NCBI GenBank assembly: GCA_946885645.1
Contig: CAMPGU010000112.1
Location: forward strand, 1-12,277
Source of the DNA: an uncultured Haloferula sp.
GTDB taxonomy: Bacteria; Verrucomicrobiota; Verrucomicrobiae; Verrucomicrobiales; Akkermansiaceae
Direction: 5' to 3'
Length of the DNA: 12,277 nt
Numbering within the stretch: position 1 is the stretch's first letter; every line of letters begins with the position of its first letter. Below, piece by piece: positions 1 to 6,715 of this stretch. The notes under the pieces were generated by a model. The model was given only the letters and a program-made list of their open reading frames with translations. It was not told where the DNA came from and ran no database searches. The position numbers and the translations under genes were made by a program.

Positions 1-1
1 C

Positions 2-271
2 CTCGAACCTCTACGGAAGCTCTTCCTCGCTTTGGTCCTGACCGTACCCTTCACGGCCGCTGCTCATCCCGGGCACTACCATCCGGGCGAGGAGGACGAA
101 TTCGACCAACTGCGCGCGGACTATTTTCACCTCCACGGCTATCTGGAGGTAGGACTGGCGGCGCTGGCCGTGGCTGCCGTGGCGGTGCTGCGTTTTCACG
201 CGAATCGCACGGTGAAGATCGGCGCGGCCATCGCTTTGGGCGGTTCCTTGGTCCTCATCGTGGCTCTCTGA
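2..271 (+). CDS. Small His-rich exported membrane protein, 5' end outside window
   Basis: The reading frame is open from the left edge, so the true start lies upstream. The first TTG at 32 is probably internal, because residues before it ([18 protein letters not shown]) form the charged and hydrophobic parts of a signal peptide. After the predicted cleavage the mature chain starts with a His/acidic stretch, [14 protein letters not shown]. Two hydrophobic segments follow, roughly [13 protein letters not shown] and [17 protein letters not shown], separated by a short basic loop (HANRTVK). The stop lies 8 bases before ureA on the same strand, so it is very likely part of the urease transcript. 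I do not recognise the family. The HPGH motif right after a signal peptide recalls the HupE/UreJ nickel permeases, but this protein is far shorter and lacks their other segments. A metal-handling role is inference only. Confidence 0.7.
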   Translation, partial: LEPLRKLFLALVLTVPFTAAAHPGHYHPGEEDEFDQLRADYFHLHGYLEVGLAALAVAAVAVLRFHANRTVKIGAAIALGGSLVLIVAL

Positions 272-279
272 ATCCGGCC

Positions 280-582
280 ATGCATCTTTCCCCGCGCGAA
301 CAGGAGAAGCTCCTCATCGTCGTGGCCGCGGATCTGGCCCGCCGCCGCCGCGACCGGGGCGTGAAATTGAATTATCCGGAAACCATCGCCCTGATCACCG
401 CCGAGATCTTCGAAGGAGCGCGGGACGGTAGATCCGTTTCGGAACTCATGAGCTACGGCACCACGCTCGTTACCCGCGACGAGGTCATGGAAGGCGTGCC
501 GGAAATGATCCATGACATCCAGGTGGAAGCCACGTTCCCGGATGGCACCAAGCTCGTCACAGTCCACCACCCCGTACGATGA
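280..582 (+). CDS. ureA: Urease gamma subunit UreA
   Basis: This is the smallest structural subunit of urease, the cytoplasmic nickel enzyme that hydrolyses urea to ammonia and carbamate. The 100-residue length is normal for a bacterial gamma subunit. It shows the family's near-invariant blocks: [10 protein letters not shown] at the N-terminus, KLNYPE at about 29-34, EGARDGR at about 45-51, [15 protein letters not shown] and the C-terminal [18 protein letters not shown]. The ATG start at 280 fits the family alignment, although no clear Shine-Dalgarno sequence precedes it. The stop codon shares an ATGA with the ureB start, which suggests translational coupling. Gamma is a separate protein here, not fused to beta as in Helicobacter or to beta and alpha as in plants. 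Confidence 0.97.
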   Translation: MHLSPREQEKLLIVVAADLARRRRDRGVKLNYPETIALITAEIFEGARDGRSVSELMSYGTTLVTRDEVMEGVPEMIHDIQVEATFPDGTKLVTVHHPVR

Positions 583-896
583 TCCCCGGAGAAATCATCA
601 CACCCGCGGGTGCCGCCGATATCGAGCTCAATACGGGGCTTGCGAAGCTGGTCCTGGCAGTCGGGAACAGGGGCGACCGGCCCGTGCAGGTGGGTAGCCA
701 TTTTCATTTCGCGGAGGTAAACGGCGAGCTGATTTTCGATCGTGCCGCGGCGCGGGGTTTCCGGCTCGATATTCCCGCGGGGACCGCCGTGCGCTTCGAG
801 CCCGGCGACACGCGGGAGGTGCCGCTGGTGGCCTTCGGCGGAAAGCGGGAGATCCACGGGCTGAACAACCAGGTGAACGGGAAACTCGATTCCTGA
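579..896 (+). CDS. ureB: Urease beta subunit UreB
   Basis: Beta structural subunit of urease; it packs with gamma and alpha into the (alpha-beta-gamma)3 holoenzyme. The 105 residues begin with the family signature MIPGEI and contain [11 protein letters not shown] (about 38-48), [24 protein letters not shown] and the terminal [11 protein letters not shown] block. All of these are diagnostic for UreB. The start codon overlaps the ureA stop by four bases (ATGA), so translation is probably coupled to ureA. The gap to ureC is 7 bases. No fusion, truncation or unusual insertion is visible. Confidence 0.97.
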   Translation: MIPGEIITPAGAADIELNTGLAKLVLAVGNRGDRPVQVGSHFHFAEVNGELIFDRAAARGFRLDIPAGTAVRFEPGDTREVPLVAFGGKREIHGLNNQVNGKLDS

Positions 897-903
897 CCCA
901 GCC

Positions 904-2625
904 ATGAACCAAACCCGCGCCAACTACGCCGGCACCTTCGGCCCTACCGTCGGGGACAGGGTGCGCCTGGCGGATACCGAGCTTTTCATCGAGGTCGAGC
1001 GCGATCTGGTAGCGGAGAAAGGCGGCTACGGCAATGAAGTGAAATTCGGCGGCGGAAAAGTGATTCGCGACGGCATGGCCCAATCGCCGCTGGCCTGCGA
1101 TGCCGATTGCCTCGATCTGGTCATCACGAATGCCCTCATCATTGATGCCGCGCAGGGAATCATCAAAGCCGATATCGGCATCAAACATGGACGGATTGCG
1201 GAGATCGGCCATGCGGGAAATCCGCTGCTGCAGGATGGCATTGACATGGTGATCGGCGCAGGCACCGAGGTCATCGCGGGCGAAGGCTGCATTGTCACCG
1301 CGGGCGGAATCGATACCCACATCCATTTCATCTGCCCGCAGCAGATCGAGCACGCCATCGCCAGCGGGATCACCACCTTGATCGGCGGCGGGACCGGCCC
1401 GGCCCATGGCACCTATGCGACGACCTGTACGCCGGGTAAGTGGAACATCCGCCGCATGCTGGAGGCCGCGGAAGCATTCCCGGTCAATCTCGGCTTCCTA
1501 GGAAAAGGGAATTGCTCTTCCCCTGAGCCGCTGCGGGAGCAAGTGCTCGCCGGTGCCATCGGCTTGAAGCTGCATGAAGACTGGGGCACCACGCCCGCGG
1601 CCATCGACACCTGCCTTTCGGTGGCGGACGAACTCGACGTCCAGGTGGCGATCCATACCGACACGCTCAACGAGGCAGGTTTCCTTGAAAGCACCCTCGC
1701 CGCGTTCAAAGGCCGGACCATTCACACCTATCATTCGGAAGGAGCGGGCGGGGGCCACGCGCCCGATATCATCCGGGTCTGCGGCGAGGCGAACGTGTTG
1801 CCTTCCTCCACCAATCCGACACGGCCCTTCACGGTGAACACGATCGACGAGCATCTCGATATGCTCATGGTCTGTCACCATCTCGATTCCCGCATTCCGG
1901 AAGACGTGGCCTTTGCGGAAAGCCGGATCCGGCCGGAAACCATCGCGGCGGAGGACCGTTTGCACGACCTGGGCGCGATTTCGATGATGTCGTCCGACTC
2001 GCAGGCCATGGGCCGTATCGGCGAGGTCATCACCCGCACCTGGCAGACCGCTCACAAGATGAAGCTCCAGTTCGGCACGCTGGACGGGGATTCCCACCCC
2101 GCCGCCGACAATTTCCGCGCGCTCCGCTACGTCGCGAAATACACCCTGTGCCCAGCCATCACCCATGGCATCGCGCACGAGGTGGGAAGCATCGAGGTCG
2201 GGAAGCTCGCCGATCTCTCCATCTGGAAGCCCGCTTTCTTCGGTGTGAAGCCGGAGACCGTTCTCAAGGGCGGCTTGATCGCGTGGGCGAATATGGGCGA
2301 TCCCAATGCTTCGATCCCCACCCCGCAGCCGATGATGTACCGCCCGCAGTTCGGTGCTTTCGGAAAGGCGGTTCATTCCACATCCGTCACCTTTGTCAGC
2401 AGCGCATCCTTGGAAGCCGGCACGCTCGACGACCTGGGTCTCCAAAAGCGCCTGGTCGCGGTGAAAGGCTGTCGCTCGGTCACGAAGGCGGACCTTCCTT
2501 TCAACAACGCCACGCCCGACATCACCGTCGATCCCGAGACTTACACGGTAACCGCCGACGGCACGGAGCTAGGCTGCGAGCCCTTGGCAGCGCTGCCGAT
2601 GGCGCAGCGCTATTTCCTTTTCTGA
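904..2625 (+). CDS. ureC: Urease alpha (catalytic) subunit UreC
   Basis: Catalytic subunit carrying the bi-nickel centre. The 573-residue length is typical. All metal and catalytic positions are present, each at the Klebsiella number plus five: His139 and His141 (HIH), Lys222 (the carbamylated bridging lysine, in LKLHEDWG), His224, His251 (AIHTDTLNE), His277 ([11 protein letters not shown]), Cys324 and His325 on the mobile flap (MVCHH), and Asp365 (SSDSQAMGR). The conserved N-terminal [20 protein letters not shown] and the C-terminal MAQRYFLF ending are also intact, so the enzyme should be active once nickel is inserted. It lies in the middle of the operon, 7 bases after ureB and 16 bases before ureE. 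Identification is essentially certain. Confidence 0.99.
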   Translation: MNQTRANYAGTFGPTVGDRVRLADTELFIEVERDLVAEKGGYGNEVKFGGGKVIRDGMAQSPLACDADCLDLVITNALIIDAAQGIIKADIGIKHGRIAEIGHAGNPLLQDGIDMVIGAGTEVIAGEGCIVTAGGIDTHIHFICPQQIEHAIASGITTLIGGGTGPAHGTYATTCTPGKWNIRRMLEAAEAFPVNLGFLGKGNCSSPEPLREQVLAGAIGLKLHEDWGTTPAAIDTCLSVADELDVQVAIHTDTLNEAGFLESTLAAFKGRTIHTYHSEGAGGGHAPDIIRVCGEANVLPSSTNPTRPFTVNTIDEHLDMLMVCHHLDSRIPEDVAFAESRIRPETIAAEDRLHDLGAISMMSSDSQAMGRIGEVITRTWQTAHKMKLQFGTLDGDSHPAADNFRALRYVAKYTLCPAITHGIAHEVGSIEVGKLADLSIWKPAFFGVKPETVLKGGLIAWANMGDPNASIPTPQPMMYRPQFGAFGKAVHSTSVTFVSSASLEAGTLDDLGLQKRLVAVKGCRSVTKADLPFNNATPDITVDPETYTVTADGTELGCEPLAALPMAQRYFLF

Positions 2626-2641
2626 TCCCGGGAACAAACCC

Positions 2642-3070
2642 ATGCACCTCATTCCGCGAATGCTCGCCCCGGCGTCGGTACTTCCCGCCGCCTGCCAGAT
2701 CGTGCTCGCGGCGGAGCGCCGGCAGTTCCTCAAGCGGCGCTGGCGCGGCATTGCGGAGGATGGCACCGAATTCGGCTTCGATCTGGAAGACCGCCTCACT
2801 GATGGCTGCGTGATCTACCGGCAGGACGGGAAGGACTACATCGTGCGCCAGTTGCCGGAGCAGGTGTACGAGATTGCCCTCGGAACTCCGGCCCAGGCCG
2901 CACTGGTGGGATGGAAGATCGGAAACCTCCATCTGCCGGCGGAAGTTTTCGACGGGTTCATCCGCGTCCTGCACGACGAAGCGATGTCGAACCTTCTCCA
3001 GCGCGAGGGATGGTCCTACACGGAGCCGCTCGTCCTCTTCCGCCCCCTCAAGGCGATGGCTCATGCCTAG
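2642..3070 (+). CDS. ureE: Urease accessory nickel metallochaperone UreE
   Basis: UreE delivers nickel to the UreG/UreF/UreD complex on apo-urease. The protein has 142 residues. The C-terminal metal-binding domain is recognisable from GWKIGNLHLPAEV (about 90-102), in which His97 aligns with the essential dimer-interface nickel ligand (His96 in Klebsiella). VLHDEAMSNLLQREGW follows and supplies a further candidate ligand, His111. The N-terminal half (about 1-75) corresponds to the peptide-binding UreE domain. Unlike Klebsiella UreE it has no histidine-rich tail: the chain stops at LKAMAHA with a single terminal-region His. This points to nickel delivery through the core site rather than nickel storage. 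It sits between ureC and ureF, as in many ureABCEFG operons. Confidence 0.93.
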   Translation: MHLIPRMLAPASVLPAACQIVLAAERRQFLKRRWRGIAEDGTEFGFDLEDRLTDGCVIYRQDGKDYIVRQLPEQVYEIALGTPAQAALVGWKIGNLHLPAEVFDGFIRVLHDEAMSNLLQREGWSYTEPLVLFRPLKAMAHA

Positions 3071-3088
3071 CGCGCCGCTCGCAGCAAG

Positions 3089-3769
3089 ATGACCGGACTT
3101 CCTCACATGACCGACCCGTGGCTCTGGCTGATGCAGGCCAATGATTCGCAATATCCCTCCGGCGCGTACGCCCATTCCTATGGACTGGAGGAATTGGTCG
3201 AGGCCGGGGTGGTGAAGGATGCGGAGGGACTGGAGCGTTTCCTGGAAAGGCAAATCCTCCCCGCTCTCATCGCTTTCGAGCTTCCTTATTTTGTCCGGGC
3301 GCATCGCGCCGCGGGGAAGGGGGATGGCCGGCGGCTCCTGGAGCTGGATGCGGAACTCGACGCCTGGCGGTTGCCCGCGGAAACGCGGGACGCCTCCCGC
3401 CGCATCGGCTCCCGCCGTCTGGAACTCCTGCGCCAGCTTGCGCCCTCGCCTCTGGTGGAAGGCCATGCGGCCGCTTGCCCCTTCAGCCATCACCTCGTCG
3501 TCACCGCCATCGAGCTTTCCTCGATTCCGCTCGCCCAAGCGGCGAGGGCTTTCGCGTTCCAAACGGTCACGGGTTTTGCCACTGCCTCGACGAAGCTGAT
3601 GCGCCTCGGCCAGAGCACCTGTCAGGCGATCGTGCGGCGCATGCTGGATCGGCTCGGGGCAGAGATCGATGCCGCGCTTTCCCGCCCTCCCGACGGTTGG
3701 TTCAACCCTCTCCTCGAAATCGCTTCCCTACGCCATGCCCGCGCCGATGCCCGACTCTTCATCTCCTGA
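3089..3769 (+). CDS. ureF: Urease accessory protein UreF
   Basis: UreF joins UreD and UreG in the complex that activates apo-urease and gates UreG's GTPase cycle. The 226-residue protein is all-helical in outlook and shows family landmarks: [20 protein letters not shown] near the N-terminus (about 13-32, the LPVGxYSxSxGLE region of other UreFs), [21 protein letters not shown] at about 91-111, KLMRLGQ at about 169-175 and the C-terminal [10 protein letters not shown]. Two in-frame ATGs are possible, at 3089 and 3107. The second gives MTDPWLW, which matches the usual UreF beginning just as well. The 3' end overlaps the start of ureG by about 35 bases. Confidence 0.93.
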   Translation: MTGLPHMTDPWLWLMQANDSQYPSGAYAHSYGLEELVEAGVVKDAEGLERFLERQILPALIAFELPYFVRAHRAAGKGDGRRLLELDAELDAWRLPAETRDASRRIGSRRLELLRQLAPSPLVEGHAAACPFSHHLVVTAIELSSIPLAQAARAFAFQTVTGFATASTKLMRLGQSTCQAIVRRMLDRLGAEIDAALSRPPDGWFNPLLEIASLRHARADARLFIS

Positions 3770-4376
3770 TCCCAAGCGCCCTTTCCGGCTCGGCGTCGGT
3801 GGCCCGGTGGGCTCCGGCAAGACCATGTGTGTCCTCCGCCTGTCCCAGTGGCTGAAAGACGAGATCTCGCTGGCGGTCATCACCAACGACATCTACACGC
3901 GCGAGGACGCGGAGTTCCTGCTCCGCGAGGGAGTGCTGCCTGCCGAGCGCGTGCGCGGGGTGGAGACCGGCGGCTGCCCCCATACCGCCATCCGCGACGA
4001 TATCAGCATGAACATGGCGGCGGTGGTCGATCTGGAACGCGCGCATCCCGATCTGGAGCTCATCCTCATCGAGAGCGGCGGGGACAATCTCTCCGCCACC
4101 TTTTCCCCCGAACTGGTGGATGCCTACATCTACGTCATCGACGTGGCGGAAGGGGACAAGATCCCGCGCAAGGGCGGCCCGGCGATCCGGACCAGCGATT
4201 TGCTGCTGATCAACAAGACGGAACTTGCTCCCTATGTGGGTGCCGATCTGGGCGTGATGGACCGGGATGCCCGAAAGATGCGCGGGCAGCGACCCTTCCT
4301 TTTTGCCGACATGAAATCCGAAAAGGGGAAGGACGAGCTCCTTGCGTGGCTGAAGCACGAGTATCTCTTCGTGTAG
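3735..4376 (+). CDS. ureG: Urease accessory GTPase UreG
   Basis: SIMIBI-class GTPase that couples GTP hydrolysis to nickel insertion into urease. From ATG 3735 it has 213 residues, close to the family norm of about 205; ATG 3747 is equally possible. The frame is open further upstream, but that part is only the shadow of ureF. Motifs: P-loop GPVGSGKT (23-30), [27 protein letters not shown] with the nickel-binding Cys-Pro-His at 81-83, ESGGDNL (113-119), DKIPRKGGP (141-149) and the guanine-specificity motif NKTE (160-163). Most UreGs have NKTD there, so the Asp-to-Glu change is slightly unusual, as is DVAEGDK where DVAGGDK is common. It closes the urease operon, overlapping the 3' end of ureF. 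Confidence 0.95.
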   Translation: MPAPMPDSSSPDPKRPFRLGVGGPVGSGKTMCVLRLSQWLKDEISLAVITNDIYTREDAEFLLREGVLPAERVRGVETGGCPHTAIRDDISMNMAAVVDLERAHPDLELILIESGGDNLSATFSPELVDAYIYVIDVAEGDKIPRKGGPAIRTSDLLLINKTELAPYVGADLGVMDRDARKMRGQRPFLFADMKSEKGKDELLAWLKHEYLFV

Positions 4377-4394
4377 CCTTGGCGGGCCTTTTCC

Positions 4395-4400
4395 TTGACA
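4395..4400 (+). promoter_or_regulatory. Perfect -35-like hexamer upstream of the PUR-type gene
   Basis: TTGACA lies in the 71-base gap between ureG and the PUR-like gene, 48 bases before its ATG. No convincing -10 hexamer stands 16-18 bases downstream, so it is only a candidate for an independent promoter. The gene could instead be read through from the urease operon, since I see no strong terminator after ureG. Confidence 0.25.
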
Positions 4401-4434
4401 ATCAATCACCGCTACGGAAGCTGGTAGCCGATCA

Positions 4435-4446
4435 AAGGAAAGGAGG
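4435..4446 (+). promoter_or_regulatory. Strong Shine-Dalgarno region
   Basis: The purine run AAGGAAAGGAGG ends one base before ATG 4448. The AAGGA part (4435-4439) is spaced 8 bases from ATG 4448, while the AGGAGG part (4441-4446) stands 4 bases from GTG 4451. It is the clearest ribosome-binding site in the window. Most other genes here have none. Confidence 0.65.
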
Positions 4447-4447
4447 C

Positions 4448-4657
4448 ATGGTGGAAAGCGATCTTTTGCACACGGAGAAAATCTTGGCGGACCGGAAGAC
4501 ATTCTTCCTGGACCTGAAGGAGAACTCCCGGGGAATGGTGGTGAAGATCACCGAGGACGTGAGCGGGAATCGTGACACGATCATGGTTCCGGCGGAAATC
4601 CTGGGAGACTTCATCGCGGCTTTGACCGACATCAAGGCGACGGCGGACAGCCGCTGA
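4448..4657 (+). CDS. PUR-alpha-like (DUF3276-type) nucleic-acid-binding protein
   Basis: A 69-residue protein whose core, RKTFFLDLKENSRGMVVKI (about 16-34), followed by a short charged turn, a beta strand (RDTIMVPAEIL) and a helix (GDFIAALTDI), reproduces the beta-beta-beta-beta-alpha PUR repeat. That repeat is found in small bacterial PUR-family proteins (DUF3276 in Bacteroidetes, BpuR in Borrelia), which bind single-stranded or duplex nucleic acids. One repeat per chain implies that it works as a homodimer. The start at 4448 is favoured by the purine-rich site just upstream; GTG 4451 would drop one residue. The frame is open much further upstream, but that part is the antiparallel-looking Arg/Gly/Pro shadow of ureG and is not coding. 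The link to urease is probably only positional. Confidence 0.75.
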   Translation: MVESDLLHTEKILADRKTFFLDLKENSRGMVVKITEDVSGNRDTIMVPAEILGDFIAALTDIKATADSR

Positions 4658-4707
4658 GCGGACGGATCCGCGGCCTTGGCGGCGGGAGGCACCTTGGGCG
4701 GGTGAAT

Positions 4708-4726
4708 CTACGCGAAAATCGCGTGG
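4708..4726. other. Small hairpin in the intergenic region
   Basis: ACGCGA-AAA-TCGCGT is a perfect 6-bp stem with a 3-base loop; one G-T wobble and one C-G pair extend it to 8 bp. It lies about 50 bases after the PUR-like gene. There is no T-run on either side, so it is not a classic intrinsic terminator. It could be a transcript 3'-end stem or an operator. Confidence 0.35.
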
Positions 4727-4791
4727 AATGACTTATCGGTTGATGGGGCACCGTATCCGGGGCATACTCGCCTCGCTTTAGTCCCATAAGC

Positions 4792-4817
4792 GAAATACCG
4801 GCACCCAACAGTATTTC
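4792..4817. promoter_or_regulatory. Inverted repeat upstream of the secreted (alpha/alpha) barrel gene
   Basis: GAAATAC (4792-4798) and GTATTTC (4811-4817) are exact inverted 7-mers separated by 12 bases, just before the possible TTG starts at 4823 and 4832. The arrangement suits a regulator-binding site or an RNA stem in the leader. The regulator is unknown. Confidence 0.35.
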
Positions 4818-4822
4818 ACGTT

Positions 4823-6649
4823 TTGAACTTTTTGACGCCCTGTGATCCACGCGCTGCTCTTCCCGGCGCGAAGAAGAGAGATGGTCGCGGCTCCGCATGG
4901 CGGAGCTTTTTCCTCATCGGGATCTTCCTCCTCCGCCCGGCCGGTTCCCTTGCCGCGTCGGAGACGGTCTGGCAGCCGGTCACGGATTATTCCATTTCCT
5001 TTCCCGGCGACTCGTCGGAGGCGGCGCCCGTTCTCAACCCTTTCGAGAATTTCACGCATCTCGGCACCGACTTCGGCTGGATGGGGCCGGGTCAGGCGCG
5101 GCTGGAGGCCCATGCGGGGGTGATCCGCACGAAGGCCGAGGGAGATTGGACCGGAGCGTGGCATTCGTTGGCGGGATTGGCACTGGAAGCGGAGCGGATG
5201 TTCGATCCCACCGATGTCGTCGGCTTTGGCGGCCCGGCAGAAAAGCGGGCCGGGGTTTTCGCCGTGACGGTTGACGCCCGCGGGAGCGGTCAGTTGCGGG
5301 TGGAACTCGCGGACTCCGCCAAGATGGTCCGCTGGTCCGGTACGGTGGTGCTGGTTCCCGGGCAGAAGACCCGCCATCGCTTCGAGGTGAAGGCGGCGGA
5401 TCTCGGCCGCTTGAAGTTTATCAATTGGGTGGCGGAGCCGGGCTGCGCGGCGGAAATCTCCTCGGTCGGCTTCGAGGTGACGAAGCCTGAGATGCCGCCG
5501 GAAGAATGGCTTTTCCGGGTCTCACTCGGGAAATTGCGGCGTTGTCACGATGCAGAGAACGGCCTGACCCGCGATCGCGCCCATACGCCCGCGGGGGTGT
5601 TCGATTCCATCAGCTCGTCCGGCCTGCATGCTTTGGCGAGCGCCGTGGCGGCCAAGGAGGGGATGCTCGAGCGGGAAAAGGTGGAGGAGGAAATCCGGCG
5701 AACCACGCAAACGGTGCTAGGGATGCCGCGGGCCGCAGGCTTCTTCCCCCATTTCTCGCGCCGCGGGGCGGATGGCGTGCCCGAGATCCATCCCGGGACG
5801 GAGTACAGCACCGTGGACAGTGCCATCCTCCTTCATTCCCTGCGGCTTGCAGCGGGCATTTTAGAGCTCGAGGACGTTTCCTCGGCCATCGGCCAGGCCG
5901 TGGCGGAGCTGAACTTCGATCTTGTCAGCGATTCGGAGGGATGGATCGGGCATGGTTTCTCGACCGACGGGACGACGCCGCTTTCCAGCCAATGGCGGGA
6001 CTGGGGCGGGGAGACGGCGCTCGTGCTGGCCCTGGAGTCGATGGTGACGGGCCGTCAACCGCGCGGCCGCATGGAGCCGGGCGGGAAAGTTTTCCGCGGT
6101 GTCGCCTTCATCGGGGAGATCGAGAGCCTTTTTTATCCCGATTTCGACCGGGAAGATCCCGACCAAGTTACCGGCGCGGTCTGGCCGGTGGCACGGCGCG
6201 AGCTGTTTGAAAAACAGGCGCGTTATGTGGTCGAGCAATGGCCGGATTCCGCGGCCGCGCGCGGCGGAATCTTCGGGCTCTCGGGCGGGGAGGCCGGGAT
6301 GCCGGGCGCGGGATACACCGCAAACGGGCCGGACGTTCCGGGCATCCGCTGGCTCCACCCGCATGCGATGGTGATGGCCGTGGCGCTCAGTTCGAGGGCC
6401 GACCTGCCGCTCGGGATCGATCGTCTGGAGCGGGCGGGAATTCTTTTTCCGCAGGGACTGCCGGAAACGGTTGAAATCGGGCTGCAACTCCACAATCCCA
6501 TGCAAGGCTCCCTCAACGCCGGATTTGAAGCACTGGCCGCCTACCACGGATGGCGGCGGGGCAATCATGACGTGATCGATGACGCGAGCGTCCGCGATCC
6601 CATGTTGCGGGCGGGAGTCCGGCGCTTCTGGCCGGATGCCCGGCCCTAA
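4823..6649 (+). CDS. Secreted glucoamylase-like (PF10091/GH144-type) (alpha/alpha) barrel protein
   Basis: The 608-residue frame has a signal peptide at about 17-45 (KKR...SFFLIGIFLLRPAG...SLAA), so the product is exported. A beta-rich segment at about 70-220 looks like a carbohydrate-binding-type sandwich. From about 228 the helical part resembles the putative glucoamylase family that includes GH144 beta-1,2-glucanases: GLTRDR at about 247-252, VFDSISSSGLHAL, GFFPHF (306-311), EYSTVDSAILL (327-337), WRDWGGETAL (391-400), IFGLSGGE (483-490), YTANG and the LHPHAMVMAVAL segment (about 511-522). The substrate and the catalytic acid cannot be assigned by eye. No in-frame ATG or GTG precedes the signal peptide; only TTG 4823 or 4832 is available after the upstream stop at 4787, so the start is uncertain and a frameshift is possible. 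A T-tailed hairpin spans the stop codon. Confidence 0.6.
   Translation: MNFLTPCDPRAALPGAKKRDGRGSAWRSFFLIGIFLLRPAGSLAASETVWQPVTDYSISFPGDSSEAAPVLNPFENFTHLGTDFGWMGPGQARLEAHAGVIRTKAEGDWTGAWHSLAGLALEAERMFDPTDVVGFGGPAEKRAGVFAVTVDARGSGQLRVELADSAKMVRWSGTVVLVPGQKTRHRFEVKAADLGRLKFINWVAEPGCAAEISSVGFEVTKPEMPPEEWLFRVSLGKLRRCHDAENGLTRDRAHTPAGVFDSISSSGLHALASAVAAKEGMLEREKVEEEIRRTTQTVLGMPRAAGFFPHFSRRGADGVPEIHPGTEYSTVDSAILLHSLRLAAGILELEDVSSAIGQAVAELNFDLVSDSEGWIGHGFSTDGTTPLSSQWRDWGGETALVLALESMVTGRQPRGRMEPGGKVFRGVAFIGEIESLFYPDFDREDPDQVTGAVWPVARRELFEKQARYVVEQWPDSAAARGGIFGLSGGEAGMPGAGYTANGPDVPGIRWLHPHAMVMAVALSSRADLPLGIDRLERAGILFPQGLPETVEIGLQLHNPMQGSLNAGFEALAAYHGWRRGNHDVIDDASVRDPMLRAGVRRFWPDARP
4890..4911 (+). terminator. 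Terminator-like hairpin inside the signal-peptide codons
   Basis: GCTCCGC-ATG-GCGGAGC (4890-4906) is a perfect 7-bp GC-rich stem with a 3-base loop, followed directly by five Ts (4907-4911). This is the form of a rho-independent terminator or attenuator. It falls within the 5' coding part of the secreted barrel gene, where a terminator would be unexpected, so it may instead mark that the true gene start lies downstream, or be a regulatory attenuator. Confidence 0.45.
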
Positions 6650-6664
6650 CGAGCGGGCTTTTTT
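6638..6664 (+). terminator. Intrinsic terminator after the secreted barrel gene
   Basis: GCCCG (6638-6642) pairs with CGGGC (6654-6658) across an 11-base loop that contains the TAA stop codon, and six Ts follow at once (6659-6664). An alternative GCCC/GGGC pairing with a shorter loop is also possible. The stem is short but GC-only, and its position at the gene end supports the call. Confidence 0.6.
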
Positions 6665-6669
6665 ATTCA

Positions 6670-6698
6670 TTGCCGCATCGCGAGCCCCGGCTTCAAAT
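6670..6698 (+). promoter_or_regulatory. Candidate promoter for the Ser/Thr kinase gene
   Basis: TTGCCG (6670-6675) and TCAAAT (6693-6698) are spaced 17 bases apart, directly after the upstream terminator and 17 bases before the kinase ATG. The hexamers are imperfect. The position is sensible because the terminator should isolate this gene from the one before it. Confidence 0.3.
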
Positions 6699-6715
6699 TA
6701 GCGGAAGACTGATAC

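Noticed and set aside
1498..2445. Minus-strand open frame of 315 codons inside ureC
   Set aside because: Antisense shadow of a certain gene; no motifs and low-complexity Arg/Gly-rich composition.
3669..3734. Longer UreG with an earlier start at 3669
   Set aside because: The extra 22 residues lie wholly within ureF in another frame and do not resemble UreG N-termini; the family begins near the P-loop, as from 3735 or 3747.
11..4422. Repeat of CTACGGAAGCT at 11-21 and 4412-4422
   Set aside because: An exact 11-mer pair is expected several times by chance in 12 kb; one copy is in a coding region and no flanking similarity is seen.
3827..4447. Upstream extension of the PUR-like gene to 3827
   Set aside because: The extension is the out-of-frame shadow of ureG, rich in Arg/Gly, and the strong ribosome-binding site marks 4448.
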